Counted from the stretch's first letter, positions 41,533 to 51,480 are shown. The stretch: 64,000 nt of DNA from Lachnospira rogosae (GCF_040096455.1 NZ_JBBMER010000010.1:23316-87315), one strand, 5' to 3'. Numbers and translations: made by a program. Notes: a model not told the origin generated them from the sequence alone.

Positions 41533-41557
41533 ATAATAATGAACAGTTCATTATTAT
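41533..41557. repeat. Perfect 12-bp palindrome after the flavin reductase gene
   Basis: ATAATAATGAAC (41533-41544), one central A, then its exact complement (41546-41557). ATTTCATTATTT follows. It could be a weak terminator or an operator for the next gene (41701). Confidence 0.5.
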
Positions 41558-41700
41558 TTCATTATTTATAAGAAGTGTAAGACTTTACAAATAAGCATAT
41601 GCGTGGTAGTATAAAATTTGTTACGAAAATGTTACAGAAATATTACGTCATCATATTATACGAATAATGGCATTAAATATACTATTTGTTGGAGGAATGT

Positions 41701-43230
41701 ATGACACGCATAACGAGATATGGTAGGGAGATGAGAACTACCTTTATCGCGACAATGTTTATTGCATGCCTTGTAATAGTGATAGGTATTCCATTTGTAT
41801 CAAAGCAGATGTTTGATAATGAGGTGGGATATTACAGTATTTCTATTCAGGGTAATTATATTGGCGCTGCTAATACAGAAGACGAAGTCAATGTTGCATT
41901 GGCTGATGCAAGATTACAGCTCTGCAAAGAATTTGCAGATTATATATATATGGACTGCGATGTTAAGATAACAAAGCAGAGAAGAGCGATAGCGAAACGT
42001 ATGACTACCAAGCAGTTACAGAATGCAATATACAGTTCATTATTTGACTGTATCGTTGATGTTGAAACACAGCTTGCTTATACTGTAAGGGTTGATGATA
42101 ATATGGTAACTCTTGCTACTAAAGAAGAAGTTGAGGAGTTATTCAGAAAGATTATACAGCCATACAATGTAGCTGATGAGTTTGAACCTGTCATAAAGGC
42201 TGGAACATCGATTGATGAACAGTACACAATTGCTATCAATAAGAATGAGGAAGAGTCAGTTCAGGATACACAGATAGTTGCTTCATTCTTTGAAGATAAT
42301 AATTCGGAAAATGGAACTAACAAGAAATCGCCTGACCAGCTTATGGGAATTGATTTTGCGGAAAATGTATCTGTTAACGCAGTAAGCGGGGATAAGGCAG
42401 ATGTAGTGTCTGTACAGGAAGCTTATGACATTTTAACAAGAGAGAATAAATCCCAGGTATCTTATATAATAAAGGAAGGCGATACTCTTGAACAGATTGC
42501 CAAAGATTGTCAGATGACTTTGGATGATCTGCTTAAGCTAAATGACATAGCTTCACAAAATGTGGTTGTTGTACCAGGCGATGAGCTTGTGGTAACAGTA
42601 CCGGATACGCAGATAACAGTGCTTACAACCAAGCAACTCTCGTATGATGAGGACTACAAGGCGGAAGTGAGTTATATTGACGATAATAATAATTCAAGAG
42701 GGACTAATACAATTCTTGATGAGGGAACGTCAGGAAAAAGAACGGTGGTTGCTAATGTCACATATGCTAATGGCAGGGAAGTGGCAAGAGATATTGTAAA
42801 AGAGAATATAACAGAGGAGTCAAAGCCTGGGAAGATTGCAGTGGGAACCCTTACACAGACTGATTATATTAAGCCGGTGGCAGGAACTTTTGTTTCGGGT
42901 TATGGAACTGGAGAAGATACAGTTAATTACGGCGTTGACTGGACGTGTAGTGAAGGCATAACAGTTGTTGCAGCAAGAGCTGGTAAAGTTACAAGAGCAG
43001 GCTGGTATGGTGGATATGGTTACTGTGTTGATATACAGCATGAAGATGGAAGCCTGACAAGGTATGCTAATAACGGCAGACTTACTGTCAGTGTTGGAGA
43101 GCAGGTAAGTCAGGGTCAGCAGATAGCGTTAAGTGGAAGCACAGGCGATGTGACAAGTCCACGTCTGCATTTTGAAATATGGATTGATGGCACAAGGGTT
43201 AATCCTCTTAATTATGTTAATAAGAACTAG
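41701..43230 (+). CDS. Membrane-anchored LysM-G5-M23 protein, M23 domain degenerate
   Basis: 509 residues from ATG 41701 (GGAGG five bases upstream). Order: N-terminal membrane anchor (about 15-35); a region of about 200 residues without a known domain; LysM (about 253-302, SYIIKEGDTLEQIA) for peptidoglycan binding; G5 (about 305-383); and M23 (about 385-507). In M23 the first zinc ligand position (HxGVD) reads NYGVDW, and the catalytic His of the YAH motif is Asn (RYANNG), while the RLHFEIW His remains. It is thus probably inactive as a peptidase and may instead activate or position an amidase, as EnvC-like factors do (inference). Confidence 0.88.
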   Translation: MTRITRYGREMRTTFIATMFIACLVIVIGIPFVSKQMFDNEVGYYSISIQGNYIGAANTEDEVNVALADARLQLCKEFADYIYMDCDVKITKQRRAIAKRMTTKQLQNAIYSSLFDCIVDVETQLAYTVRVDDNMVTLATKEEVEELFRKIIQPYNVADEFEPVIKAGTSIDEQYTIAINKNEEESVQDTQIVASFFEDNNSENGTNKKSPDQLMGIDFAENVSVNAVSGDKADVVSVQEAYDILTRENKSQVSYIIKEGDTLEQIAKDCQMTLDDLLKLNDIASQNVVVVPGDELVVTVPDTQITVLTTKQLSYDEDYKAEVSYIDDNNNSRGTNTILDEGTSGKRTVVANVTYANGREVARDIVKENITEESKPGKIAVGTLTQTDYIKPVAGTFVSGYGTGEDTVNYGVDWTCSEGITVVAARAGKVTRAGWYGGYGYCVDIQHEDGSLTRYANNGRLTVSVGEQVSQGQQIALSGSTGDVTSPRLHFEIWIDGTRVNPLNYVNKN

Positions 43231-43242
43231 AATAAAACGTAC

Positions 43243-43273
43243 AAAGGGTGTGGATATTTTCCATACCCTTTTT
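43243..43273 (+). terminator. Terminator after the LysM-M23 gene
   Basis: AAAGGGTGTGGA (43243-43254) pairs with TCCATACCCTTT (43260-43271, one G-U), followed by a T run. Confidence 0.8.
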
Positions 43274-43302
43274 AAATCATAATAAAATGCGGATAAGACA
43301 GA

Positions 43303-43330
43303 TTGACATAATGATATGGTGTGATATAAT
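43303..43330 (+). promoter_or_regulatory. Promoter of murA
   Basis: TTGACA (43303-43308), 16 bases, TATAAT (43325-43330); about 160 bases before the start. Confidence 0.7.
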
Positions 43331-43491
43331 CATAAGGATATTGAAATATTTGAACATATGCCTTAATATATTTAAGGATAACGATAGAGTAATACCATAA
43401 TTGTAACGGTATAGAATATGAGATTATGGTTAAGATATTTAGAGATTAGTAACTTTTTATGAATTAGTAAGTAGTGACAGAGGTGCGAATT

Positions 43492-44784
43492 ATGGAACAG
43501 TATGTTGTCAAGGGAGGAGTGCCACTTCGTGGAGAGGTGTCCATAGGTGGAGCAAAGAATGCCGCACTTGGTATTCTGGCAGCAGCAATTATGACGGATG
43601 AGACCGTAACAATAGAGAATGTGCCTAATGTAAGAGACACAAGAGTGCTATTACAGGCAATAGAGGGCATAGGTGCAAAGGTTAAATATATATATAACAA
43701 CACAGTTCAGATTAACGGGGGTTCAATAAGCGATCTTAATGTTGAATACGAATATATCAGAAAGATAAGAGCTTCTTATTATTTACTTGGGGCACTTCTT
43801 GGAAAGTATAAGGAGTCCAATGTGGCACTTCCGGGTGGCTGTAATATAGGAAGCAGACCAATAGACCAGCATTTAAAGGGCTTTAAGGCTCTTGGAGCAA
43901 AGGTAAATATTGACCACGGAGTTGTAAGTGCGAAGGCAGAAAATCTGGTTGGAGGTCATATTTATTTTGATGTTGTAACAGTTGGAGCAACAATTAATCT
44001 TATGATGGCATCGTGTATGGCTGAGGGAGAGACAATTCTGGAGAATGCGGCAAAAGAGCCACATATTGTAGATGTAGCGAACTTTCTTAATGCTATGGGT
44101 GCTAATATTAAAGGTGCAGGAACAGATGTTATAAGAATTAAGGGTGTGAACAGGCTTCACGGTTGCACATATTCAATAATACCTGACCAGATTGAAGCTG
44201 GTACATTTATGATGGCAGCAGCAGCCACAAGAGGAGATATTGTTATTAAAGATGTAATTCCAAAGCATCTTGAGTCAATAACAGCAAAGCTTCTTGAGAT
44301 GGGCTGTAAGCTTGTTGAGGGCGATGACTGGATAAGAGTTATAGCTGAGGGTGAAGTGGGAAGCACTAATGTAAAGACGCTTCCGTATCCTGGTTTTCCT
44401 ACAGATATGCAGCCTCAGATAGCGGTAGCACTTGCGCTTGCCAAGGGTTCTAGTATGGTTACGGAAAGCATATTTGAGAACAGATTCAAGTATGTTGATG
44501 AACTTAACAGAATGGGTGCTAAGATAAAGGTTGAAGGTAATACAGCATATATAGAAGGTGTGGAGAAGTTCACATCGGCTCAGTTATCTGCACCTGATTT
44601 AAGAGCCGGAGCGGCTCTTGTTATTGCTGCACTTGCGGCTGACGGAATTTCACAGATAGATGATATTGAATATATTCAGAGAGGTTATGAGGATTTTGAA
44701 GGTAAGCTCTCAGCACTTGGTGCAATTATTGCTAAAGTGGATTCAGAAAGAGAACTTCAGAAGTTCAAATTAAAGATTGGCTGA
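43492..44784 (+). CDS. murA: UDP-N-acetylglucosamine 1-carboxyvinyltransferase
   Basis: 430 residues from ATG 43492 (GAGGTG six bases upstream). The N-terminal LRGEVSIGGAKNAALGI binds UDP-GlcNAc, and the loop LPGGCNIGSRPIDQH carries Cys117, the residue alkylated by fosfomycin, so the enzyme should be sensitive to it. PYPGFPTDMQPQ and FENRFKYVDELNRMGA are intact. It transfers enolpyruvate from PEP to UDP-GlcNAc, the first committed step of peptidoglycan synthesis. Own promoter and terminator, so monocistronic. Confidence 0.97.
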   Translation: MEQYVVKGGVPLRGEVSIGGAKNAALGILAAAIMTDETVTIENVPNVRDTRVLLQAIEGIGAKVKYIYNNTVQINGGSISDLNVEYEYIRKIRASYYLLGALLGKYKESNVALPGGCNIGSRPIDQHLKGFKALGAKVNIDHGVVSAKAENLVGGHIYFDVVTVGATINLMMASCMAEGETILENAAKEPHIVDVANFLNAMGANIKGAGTDVIRIKGVNRLHGCTYSIIPDQIEAGTFMMAAAATRGDIVIKDVIPKHLESITAKLLEMGCKLVEGDDWIRVIAEGEVGSTNVKTLPYPGFPTDMQPQIAVALALAKGSSMVTESIFENRFKYVDELNRMGAKIKVEGNTAYIEGVEKFTSAQLSAPDLRAGAALVIAALAADGISQIDDIEYIQRGYEDFEGKLSALGAIIAKVDSERELQKFKLKIG

Positions 44785-44791
44785 TAATAAT

Positions 44792-44835
44792 GGACTGCGG
44801 ATATTTTTATGATATCTGTAGTTCATTTTATTTTT
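44792..44835 (+). terminator. Terminator after murA
   Basis: GGACTGCGGATAT (44792-44804) pairs with ATATCTGTAGTTC (44812-44824) with G-U pairs, followed by ATTTTATTTTTA. Confidence 0.75.
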
Positions 44836-45011
44836 ATATTTTTAATACTTTGTTATAATAATAGTGTGCTAATTTGTGGTATTATTATAAAGTGATTAAT
44901 ATATTTATATAATGATGTCCGATTTATAATAATAATGTTAAGATGTTATAACATTTGGATATTTAATATATAATATTTAGAGAGAATACATATTTATAGC
45001 AAGAGGAATAT

Positions 45012-46520
45012 ATGAAATTAAGAGATAAGTTAAAGATTTCATTCTGTGTAATGATAGTACTTCCGGTTATTATGCTGTGTGTGTTTGTCGTAGGAATTTT
45101 CAAAATGCAGTCAGACAGCATATGCAAGACATATAATGTTGAAGGTGATACGGTGTTATTATATTTTTATTCGCCTATGACGTTGTTTGGAAGCATAACC
45201 GATGATGTGTATGAGCAGGTAAGAGAACAGGCAGAGACCGAACCAGAGAAGTTTAATAACAGAATATATCTAGAGGAGCTTAATGATACATTAAAAGAAA
45301 AGTTATCAAAACTTGTTGTAAGAAAGAATAATAATGTTATATACAATTCGACAGGGTTAAGTTCAACAGAGCTTATTAATATACTTCCAGAGTATGAGAT
45401 AGATGGAAGTAATATTGTAGATGTTGCAACATATAAAGGCGGAAGCTATCACAGCCTTATAAAACAGGTTGATTTTACAGATAATTTCGGGAATACATAT
45501 AGTGTATCAATACTCACTTCTGTTAAACAGAGTGTTCCACAGATAAGACATATGATTGTTGAGCTTATAGTAGTTATAATACTTATTCTTGCAATTACGA
45601 GCCTTATTCTTAATCTGTGGATATATAGTTCGATTATTAAGCCGGTTAATAAGCTTAAGCTTGCGACAGATAATATTAAAGAAGGCAATTTTGATTTTGA
45701 GATGCCCAAAGTACCTGATAATGAGATTGGAGATGTGTGCAAGGATTTTGAGGAAATGCGTCTTATATTAAAGAAGTCGTCAGAGGACAAGCTCCAGTCG
45801 GATAAAGAAGAGAAGGAACTTATAAGAAACATTTCCCACGACCTAAAGACACCTCTTACAGCAATCAAAGGATATGTAGAGGGCTTAAGGGATGGAATTG
45901 CAGATACACCTGAGAAGCAGGCAAAGTATGTTAAGACAATTGCTAATAAGGTTAATGATATGGATAAGCTAATAGATGAGCTTACTATATATTCAAGGCT
46001 TGATGCTAACAGGGTATTGTATACATTTGTTAAATTTGATGTGTCAGAATATTTTGATGACTGCTGTGATGAGATAGGAACAGAGCTTGATGCGGCAGGT
46101 ATAGAGCTTAATTACAGAAATCATATTAAAGAGCCGGTCATAATTGCCGCTGACCCAGAGCAGTTAAAGAGAGTTATCAATAATATTATCAGCAACTCAG
46201 TTAAGTATATGGCTGAGGGGCGCAAGGGAAAGATAGATATAGATTTGTATGATGAGAGTGATTATGTACACATCATCATTGCAGATAATGGCAAGGGAAT
46301 AGCTGGAAAAGATGTTTCGCATATATTTGAAAGGTTCTATAGAACTGATGAGTCGCGTAACTCGAAACAAGGAGGAAGCGGCATAGGTCTTGCGATTGTA
46401 AAGAAGATTGTCGAGGACCACAAAGGAAAGATATGGGCAGAGAGTGTTGAAGGAGAAGGCACTACAATGCATTTGAATTTACTCAAATATAATGTGCAGA
46501 ACCCACAGCCTAAAGAATAA
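45012..46520 (+). CDS. Sensor histidine kinase with extracytoplasmic sensor and HAMP
   Basis: 502 residues. Membrane helices at about 12-33 and 183-205 bracket an external domain of about 150 residues. HAMP (SSIIKPVNKLKLATDNIKEG), HisKA with His276 in NISHDLKTPLTAIKGYVEG, and HATPase_c with NNIISNSVKYM, ADNGKGI and GSGIGLAIVKKI follow. The architecture matches WalK/PhoR-like kinases that sense envelope or nutrient state. It is paired with the response regulator that starts 29 bases later. Location next to murA suggests, but does not prove, a wall-related role. Confidence 0.93.
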   Translation: MKLRDKLKISFCVMIVLPVIMLCVFVVGIFKMQSDSICKTYNVEGDTVLLYFYSPMTLFGSITDDVYEQVREQAETEPEKFNNRIYLEELNDTLKEKLSKLVVRKNNNVIYNSTGLSSTELINILPEYEIDGSNIVDVATYKGGSYHSLIKQVDFTDNFGNTYSVSILTSVKQSVPQIRHMIVELIVVIILILAITSLILNLWIYSSIIKPVNKLKLATDNIKEGNFDFEMPKVPDNEIGDVCKDFEEMRLILKKSSEDKLQSDKEEKELIRNISHDLKTPLTAIKGYVEGLRDGIADTPEKQAKYVKTIANKVNDMDKLIDELTIYSRLDANRVLYTFVKFDVSEYFDDCCDEIGTELDAAGIELNYRNHIKEPVIIAADPEQLKRVINNIISNSVKYMAEGRKGKIDIDLYDESDYVHIIIADNGKGIAGKDVSHIFERFYRTDESRNSKQGGSGIGLAIVKKIVEDHKGKIWAESVEGEGTTMHLNLLKYNVQNPQPKE

Positions 46521-46549
46521 CAGATTATAGAAAGATGAGGAATGAGATT

Positions 46550-47239
46550 ATGAGCAAAGTATTAATAGTAGAAGACGAGGAAGCAATTGCAGATATTGAA
46601 AAGGATTATCTTGAATTAAGTGGATTTGAAGTAACAATATGCAAAGATGGTACAAGCGGACTTGCAGAAGCACTTGACGGAGAATATGACATCTGCATAC
46701 TTGATGTTATGCTTCCGGGAATTGACGGATTTGAGATATGCAAGAAGGTAAGAGAGACTAAGAATATACCTATTATAATGGTATCAGCCAAGAAAGAAGA
46801 TATTGATAAGATAAGAGGTCTTGGTGTAGGTGCTGATGATTATATGACTAAGCCATTTAGTCCAAGTGAACTTGTGGCAAGAGTTAAGGCTCACCTTTCA
46901 AGATATGAAAGACTTATTAACAGCTCGCAGCCAGAGAATGATATAATTGAAATACGTGGTATCAAGATTGATAAGACTGCAAGAAGAGTATTTGTTAATG
47001 GTGAGGAGAAGATATTTACAACAAAGGAATTCGATCTTCTTACATTCCTTGCTGAGCATCCTAATCATGTATATACTAAAGAAGAATTATTTAAGGAAAT
47101 ATGGGATATGGATTCTATCGGTGATATAGCTACAGTTACAGTTCATATTAAGAAGATAAGAGAAAAGATTGAGCTTGATACAAGCAAGCCACAGTATATT
47201 GAAACAATATGGGGTGTTGGCTACCGCTTCAAGTTATAA
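46550..47239 (+). CDS. OmpR/PhoB-family response regulator
   Basis: 229 residues from ATG 46550, giving the standard MSKVLIVEDEE start; ATG 46535 is an alternative. Receiver: EDEE acidic pocket, Asp52 in ILDVMLPG, Lys in YMTKPF. Winged helix: TTKEFDLLTFLAEHPNHVYTKEEL and ETIWGVGYRFKL. Cognate kinase directly upstream. Unlike the regulator at 2874 it has a normal short linker. Confidence 0.93.
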   Translation: MSKVLIVEDEEAIADIEKDYLELSGFEVTICKDGTSGLAEALDGEYDICILDVMLPGIDGFEICKKVRETKNIPIIMVSAKKEDIDKIRGLGVGADDYMTKPFSPSELVARVKAHLSRYERLINSSQPENDIIEIRGIKIDKTARRVFVNGEEKIFTTKEFDLLTFLAEHPNHVYTKEELFKEIWDMDSIGDIATVTVHIKKIREKIELDTSKPQYIETIWGVGYRFKL

Positions 47240-47345
47240 TCAGTTAATGGGAGCCGTCAGGATGGATAACTCCCTGCGTTATGTAAGGAGTATTAACCAT
47301 AAATTATCACATAAGTATATCATAATATAGAAAGAAGTGTTGAAT

Positions 47346-47735
47346 ATGATTATTGAGAAAGATTATTTTGATGCTGAGGAAGTTGATATTGCTAATGCAA
47401 TGAATGATAAGTCAAGAGCACCTATAAGAAAGATACGTCTTGCAACAACTGATAGTAATAAGTATTATGCAAAGGCGATTCTTGTTGGAGATCAGGAAAA
47501 TATTCTGTCAGGTGAAATAGTATTCAGACCGGATTCACAGGTTTCCAAGGAAGGTCTTGCTTTCAGTAAAGTCATTATAAAGGAAACAGCTGACGTTGAG
47601 GAATATTTTAAAAATCTTATCAGATTTGAAGGCTATAGAATTATAAGTGAGAAAGCTGACAGTGAGAATTTCAGGGCTGGATATGATGAATTATGTATGC
47701 AGGCTAATAAACTGTTATTTATGAAAAGTGAATAA
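47346..47735 (+). CDS. Conserved hypothetical protein
   Basis: 129 residues from ATG 47346 (weak AAGAAG site; GTG 47337 is possible). No membrane segment or signal peptide. An N-terminal acidic part is followed by RKIRLATTDSNKYYAKAILVG, probably beta strands, and a helical C-terminal part. I do not recognise a family. It lies between a response regulator and a pseudouridine synthase on the same strand, 20 bases ahead of the latter, so probably co-transcribed with it. Confidence 0.65.
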   Translation: MIIEKDYFDAEEVDIANAMNDKSRAPIRKIRLATTDSNKYYAKAILVGDQENILSGEIVFRPDSQVSKEGLAFSKVIIKETADVEEYFKNLIRFEGYRIISEKADSENFRAGYDELCMQANKLLFMKSE

Positions 47736-47755
47736 ACGGAAAGAGAATAGTTAAG

Positions 47756-48415
47756 ATGTTAAATGTCATATATGAGGATAAAGATAAAATAATAGTTAAT
47801 AAACCGGCAGGACAGCTTTCGCAGAGTGCCAGAGGCTTTGATATGGATCTGGTAAGCGAAGTGCTTACATATAGAAAGAATAAGGGTGAGGAAGCCTATG
47901 CGGCAATTATTAACAGGCTTGACAGACCAGTATCAGGTCTTGTGCTTATAGCAAAGAACAAGAAAGAAGCGGCAAGGCTTTCAGCACTTATGCAAAGGGA
48001 ATCTTTATGCAAGCAGTATCTGGTACTTGTATGTGGCAGACCTCATAGTGATACAGGCACATTTACAGATTATCTTTTAAAAAATGGCAAAGATAACACA
48101 TCAAAGGTGGTATCAAAGGAACAGGCAGGAGCAAAAAAGGCTGTGCTTGAGTATAGCCTTATTGACTATGACGAGGAAAGAAATGTTTCACGCCTTTTGA
48201 TTAATCTTATAACAGGACGACATCATCAGATACGTGTCCAGTTATCATCAAGGAATCTGCCCGTTGTTGGCGATGGCAAATATGGTGGAAACCCAGCGGT
48301 TAAGAAAGCAGAGGAGTACCATATTAAAAGGGGCTGTATAGCATTATGTGCTAAGAGCCTTACAGTTGATGGAAAGGTGTATGAAATTGAGCCTGAATTT
48401 TCAGGAGGAAAATAG
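47756..48415 (+). CDS. RluA-family pseudouridine synthase
   Basis: 219 residues, shorter than RluC/RluD because there is no S4 domain. The catalytic Asp56 lies in NRLDRPVSGLVL, the family motif II, and ITGRHHQIRVQLSS is motif III. It isomerises uridine to pseudouridine in rRNA or tRNA; which site cannot be told from sequence alone. Confidence 0.92.
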   Translation: MLNVIYEDKDKIIVNKPAGQLSQSARGFDMDLVSEVLTYRKNKGEEAYAAIINRLDRPVSGLVLIAKNKKEAARLSALMQRESLCKQYLVLVCGRPHSDTGTFTDYLLKNGKDNTSKVVSKEQAGAKKAVLEYSLIDYDEERNVSRLLINLITGRHHQIRVQLSSRNLPVVGDGKYGGNPAVKKAEEYHIKRGCIALCAKSLTVDGKVYEIEPEFSGGK

Positions 48416-48540
48416 AAAGACTAAAAACAGAGATTGGACAGCTCAGGAAAACAAGCAATCAATATAGAATTTTTTCAAGTATAATTTGTCGGTAATGTGG
48501 AATTATTTCATATATAGATGATGAATTATTACGGAGGAGA

Positions 48541-49650
48541 TTGTATATTTTGCGTGATGAAAAGAGTGGTAAGACCAGAATAAAATTTCTTTTTGGAATA
48601 GCTGTTATAGTGGCGGCTGTATATATAAGCTTTAAGTATCTGATTGTGTATGTATGGCCATTTGTTATAGGTGTGTTTATAGCAGTTATACTTGAGAAGA
48701 AGATAATATATCTGTCAGATAAGCTATACATAGGACTAGATAAGCTTTTAGCATGGAACAAAAGAATAACAATTAAGAAAAAGAAGTGTCAGGGGATTGC
48801 TGCAACGATTATTGTATCATTGATATTTGTTGTACTGCTGGCACTTTTTAGTTTTATAATTTTTAAGGGTGTAGATGAGTTCAGCAGGCTGTTAAGAAAC
48901 CTTGATTATAACCTGATTGCGGTAAAGCAGCTCACAGCCAGAATGTGTTTTGATGCAGATGCATTTCTGGGACTGGAAGGAGGCTGTTGTCTTGAGTCAC
49001 TTATTGCGTGTGGACATAAACTTATGAGCATAATGCCTGAGAAGATAATATTGATATCTGCTCCAGTTGTAAAAAATATTGTTATTATTGTGGGTGGAAT
49101 TGTTGTATGCTTCATAGCAGTTATATATCTTGTGTCTGATTTGCAGAAGTTCAGGGATAATATAAGACAAGTAGTATTCTATGAAGAAATCCGTATGATA
49201 TGGAAAGAAGTAAGAAGGCTTATAAATATTTATTTCAAAGTGCAGCTAAGAATTATGCTGATTAACTCTGGGTTATGTATGTTGGCATTTGCGATACTTA
49301 AGAATCCATACGCTATTGTGCTGGGAATTATTATAGGGATAATTGATGCACTTCCTGTATTCGGAACGGGTACTGTGCTTATTCCATGGATATTAATAAG
49401 CTTTCTTATAAGAAATTACAGATATGCGGTAATTTTGTTAATGGCATATATAATCACGTATTTTGTGCGTGAGATTATGGAGTCCAAGAGTATGGGCGAC
49501 AGACTGGGAATATCACCATTTACAATGCTTGTGATAATATTCACTGGACTGCTTGTATATGGTGTGGCAGGTTTTATAACAGGACCGGTAAGTTATGTCA
49601 TAATTAAGGCATTGGTTATAAGACTTAGGTGTGAAATGGGGATAGAGTAG
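48541..49650 (+). CDS. ytvI: YtvI-like sporulation integral membrane protein (AI-2E transporter family)
   Basis: 369 residues. TTG at 48541 is taken as start because ACGGAGGAGA lies directly upstream; a TTG at 48550 is the alternative. About eight membrane helices. GIIIGIIDALPVFGTGTVLIPW near the C-terminal third is the hallmark of the YtvI subgroup, known as a sporulation membrane protein in Bacillus. The larger AI-2E family (UPF0118) contains exporters of varied substrates. No cognate sporulation gene is adjacent. Confidence 0.88.
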   Translation: MYILRDEKSGKTRIKFLFGIAVIVAAVYISFKYLIVYVWPFVIGVFIAVILEKKIIYLSDKLYIGLDKLLAWNKRITIKKKKCQGIAATIIVSLIFVVLLALFSFIIFKGVDEFSRLLRNLDYNLIAVKQLTARMCFDADAFLGLEGGCCLESLIACGHKLMSIMPEKIILISAPVVKNIVIIVGGIVVCFIAVIYLVSDLQKFRDNIRQVVFYEEIRMIWKEVRRLINIYFKVQLRIMLINSGLCMLAFAILKNPYAIVLGIIIGIIDALPVFGTGTVLIPWILISFLIRNYRYAVILLMAYIITYFVREIMESKSMGDRLGISPFTMLVIIFTGLLVYGVAGFITGPVSYVIIKALVIRLRCEMGIE

Positions 49651-49848
49651 GCATATAAAATATTTAAATAACGGATATCTGTGTTCTACTTGAAAATCCC
49701 TGCTGAAAATGTTAGACTATTACAGATTATGTGAGCTTTAATATGTGGATAACCTGTAGCATCTTTTATTGTGGGTTATCTGCTTAGATTACAGGCTTGC
49801 GGCACATTTAACAGGACGCGCAGACAGCGCAGGAAATGAGGTATATTT

Positions 49849-51288
49849 ATGGCAGAGGATAAGAAGTTAGTAGAAGCGATTACTTCCATGGATGTAGACT
49901 TTGCACAGTGGTACACAGATGTATGTAAGAAGGCAGAGCTTATGTCATATTCAAGCGTTAAAGGATGTATGATATTTAAGCCGGCTGGATATGCAATCTG
50001 GGAGAATATAAAGAATGAAATGGATAGAAGATTCAAGGAAACAGGCGTAGAGAATGTATATCTTCCTATGTTTATTCCAGAAAGTCTTCTTGAGAAAGAA
50101 AAGGATCATGTAGAAGGATTTGCACCAGAGGTAGCCTGGGTTACTTATGGAGGACTTAATCCACTTCAGGAGAGAATGTGTGTAAGACCAACATCTGAGA
50201 CACTTTTCTGTGATTTCTACAAGGATGAGATACAGTCTTACAGAGATTTACCAAAGGTATATAACCAGTGGTGTTCAGTTGTAAGATGGGAGAAAGAGAC
50301 AAGACCATTCCTTCGTTCAAGAGAATTCTTATGGCAGGAAGGACATACAGCACACGCAACAGCAGAAGATGCAGAAGCACGTACACAGCAGATGCTTAAT
50401 CTTTATGCTGACTTCTGTGAGGAGGTTCTTGCTATCCCGGTTATCAAGGGCCGCAAGACAGATAAAGAGAAGTTCGCTGGTGCAGAAGCTACTTATACTA
50501 TCGAAGCACTTATGCACGATGGAAAGGCCTTACAGTCAGGAACAAGCCATAACTTTGGTGATGGATTTGCTAAGGCGTTTGGTATACAGTATACAGATAA
50601 AGATAACAAGCTTAAGTATGTTCACCAGACATCATGGGGAACAACAACAAGACTTATCGGTGCTGTTATTATGACACACGGCGATAATTCAGGACTTGTG
50701 CTTCCACCTAAGGTTGCACCAGTTCAGGTTGATATTATTCCTATTATGCAGAAGAAGGAAGGTGTGCTTGATAAGGCATACGAAGTAAGAGATGCTATCA
50801 AGGCAGCAGGTCTTAGAGTTAAGGTTGATGATTCTGATAAGAATCCAGGCTGGAAGTTCTCAGAGCAGGAAATGCGTGGTATTCCAGTAAGAGTTGAGAT
50901 GGGACCAAGAGATATTGAAGCTAATCAGGCTATCGTTGTACGCCGTGATACAAGAGAGAAGATTACAGTTGCAATTGATGAACTTGCAGTTAAGCTTCCG
51001 GAAATTCTTGACACTATCCAGAAAGATATGCTTGAGAGAGCAAGAGCACATAGGGATGCACATACATATGTAGCAGTTAACTATGATGAGTTCAAGGAAA
51101 CAGCAGCTAATAAGCCAGGCTTTATCAAGGCTATGTGGTGCGGTGAGCAGGCTTGTGAAGATAAGATTAAAGAAGAGACAACTTGTACATCAAGATGTAT
51201 GCCATTTGCACAGGAGCAGTTAAGCGATGTGTGCGTATGCTGTGGCAAGCCAGCTAAGAAGATGGTTTATTGGGGTAAGGCATACTAA
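49849..51288 (+). CDS. proS: Prolyl-tRNA synthetase (type without INS editing domain)
   Basis: 479 residues, the short archaeal/eukaryotic-like form, lacking the ~180-residue insertion editing domain of the usual bacterial ProRS. Class II motif 2 spans RWEKETRPFLRSREFLWQEGHT, and motif 3 is further on with GTTTRLIGAVIMTHGD. The C-terminal part has a cysteine set (CGEQAC...CTSRC...CVCCGKPAKKMVYWGKAY) typical of this type, ending in the family-conserved Tyr. Start chosen by GAGG upstream. No T-box was found before it, in contrast to ileS. Confidence 0.96.
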   Translation: MAEDKKLVEAITSMDVDFAQWYTDVCKKAELMSYSSVKGCMIFKPAGYAIWENIKNEMDRRFKETGVENVYLPMFIPESLLEKEKDHVEGFAPEVAWVTYGGLNPLQERMCVRPTSETLFCDFYKDEIQSYRDLPKVYNQWCSVVRWEKETRPFLRSREFLWQEGHTAHATAEDAEARTQQMLNLYADFCEEVLAIPVIKGRKTDKEKFAGAEATYTIEALMHDGKALQSGTSHNFGDGFAKAFGIQYTDKDNKLKYVHQTSWGTTTRLIGAVIMTHGDNSGLVLPPKVAPVQVDIIPIMQKKEGVLDKAYEVRDAIKAAGLRVKVDDSDKNPGWKFSEQEMRGIPVRVEMGPRDIEANQAIVVRRDTREKITVAIDELAVKLPEILDTIQKDMLERARAHRDAHTYVAVNYDEFKETAANKPGFIKAMWCGEQACEDKIKEETTCTSRCMPFAQEQLSDVCVCCGKPAKKMVYWGKAY

Positions 51289-51480
51289 TTAAATGCAGCA
51301 ATTCTGACATATCAGTGAACTGCATAGTAATGGGAGCAATCCGAGGGCATAAGTCAAGGGCAGAGTACCTTTTGCCTCTGACATTAATATATAAGATTAT
51401 ATAGAATACTGATAAGAATGGCAGACAATCCGTAAATACGGCTGGTTACCAGACTTGTCAGTATTTTTTACATTTATTTT
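51289..51480 (+). other. Structured intergenic region with terminator between proS and ppdK
   Basis: First part of the 532-base gap. TGCAG/CTGCA (51294-51324 area), GGGCA/TGCCT around 51358-51377, and CCGTA-AA-TACGG near 51430 suggest base pairing. It ends in the terminator listed separately. I match it to no known riboswitch. The rest of the gap, to 51729, is AT-rich and shows nothing. Confidence 0.4.
51405..51469 (+). terminator. Terminator after proS
   Basis: AATACTGATAAG (51405-51416) pairs with CTTGTCAGTATT (51454-51465) with a G-U, followed by T run 51464-51469; an inner CCGTA/TACGG hairpin lies between. Confidence 0.75.

Noticed and set aside
49651..49848. T-box before proS
   Set aside because: I looked for the AGTA and GNUG motifs, a proline specifier and a terminator; only a GGATAACC/GGGTTATC-type inverted repeat is present.
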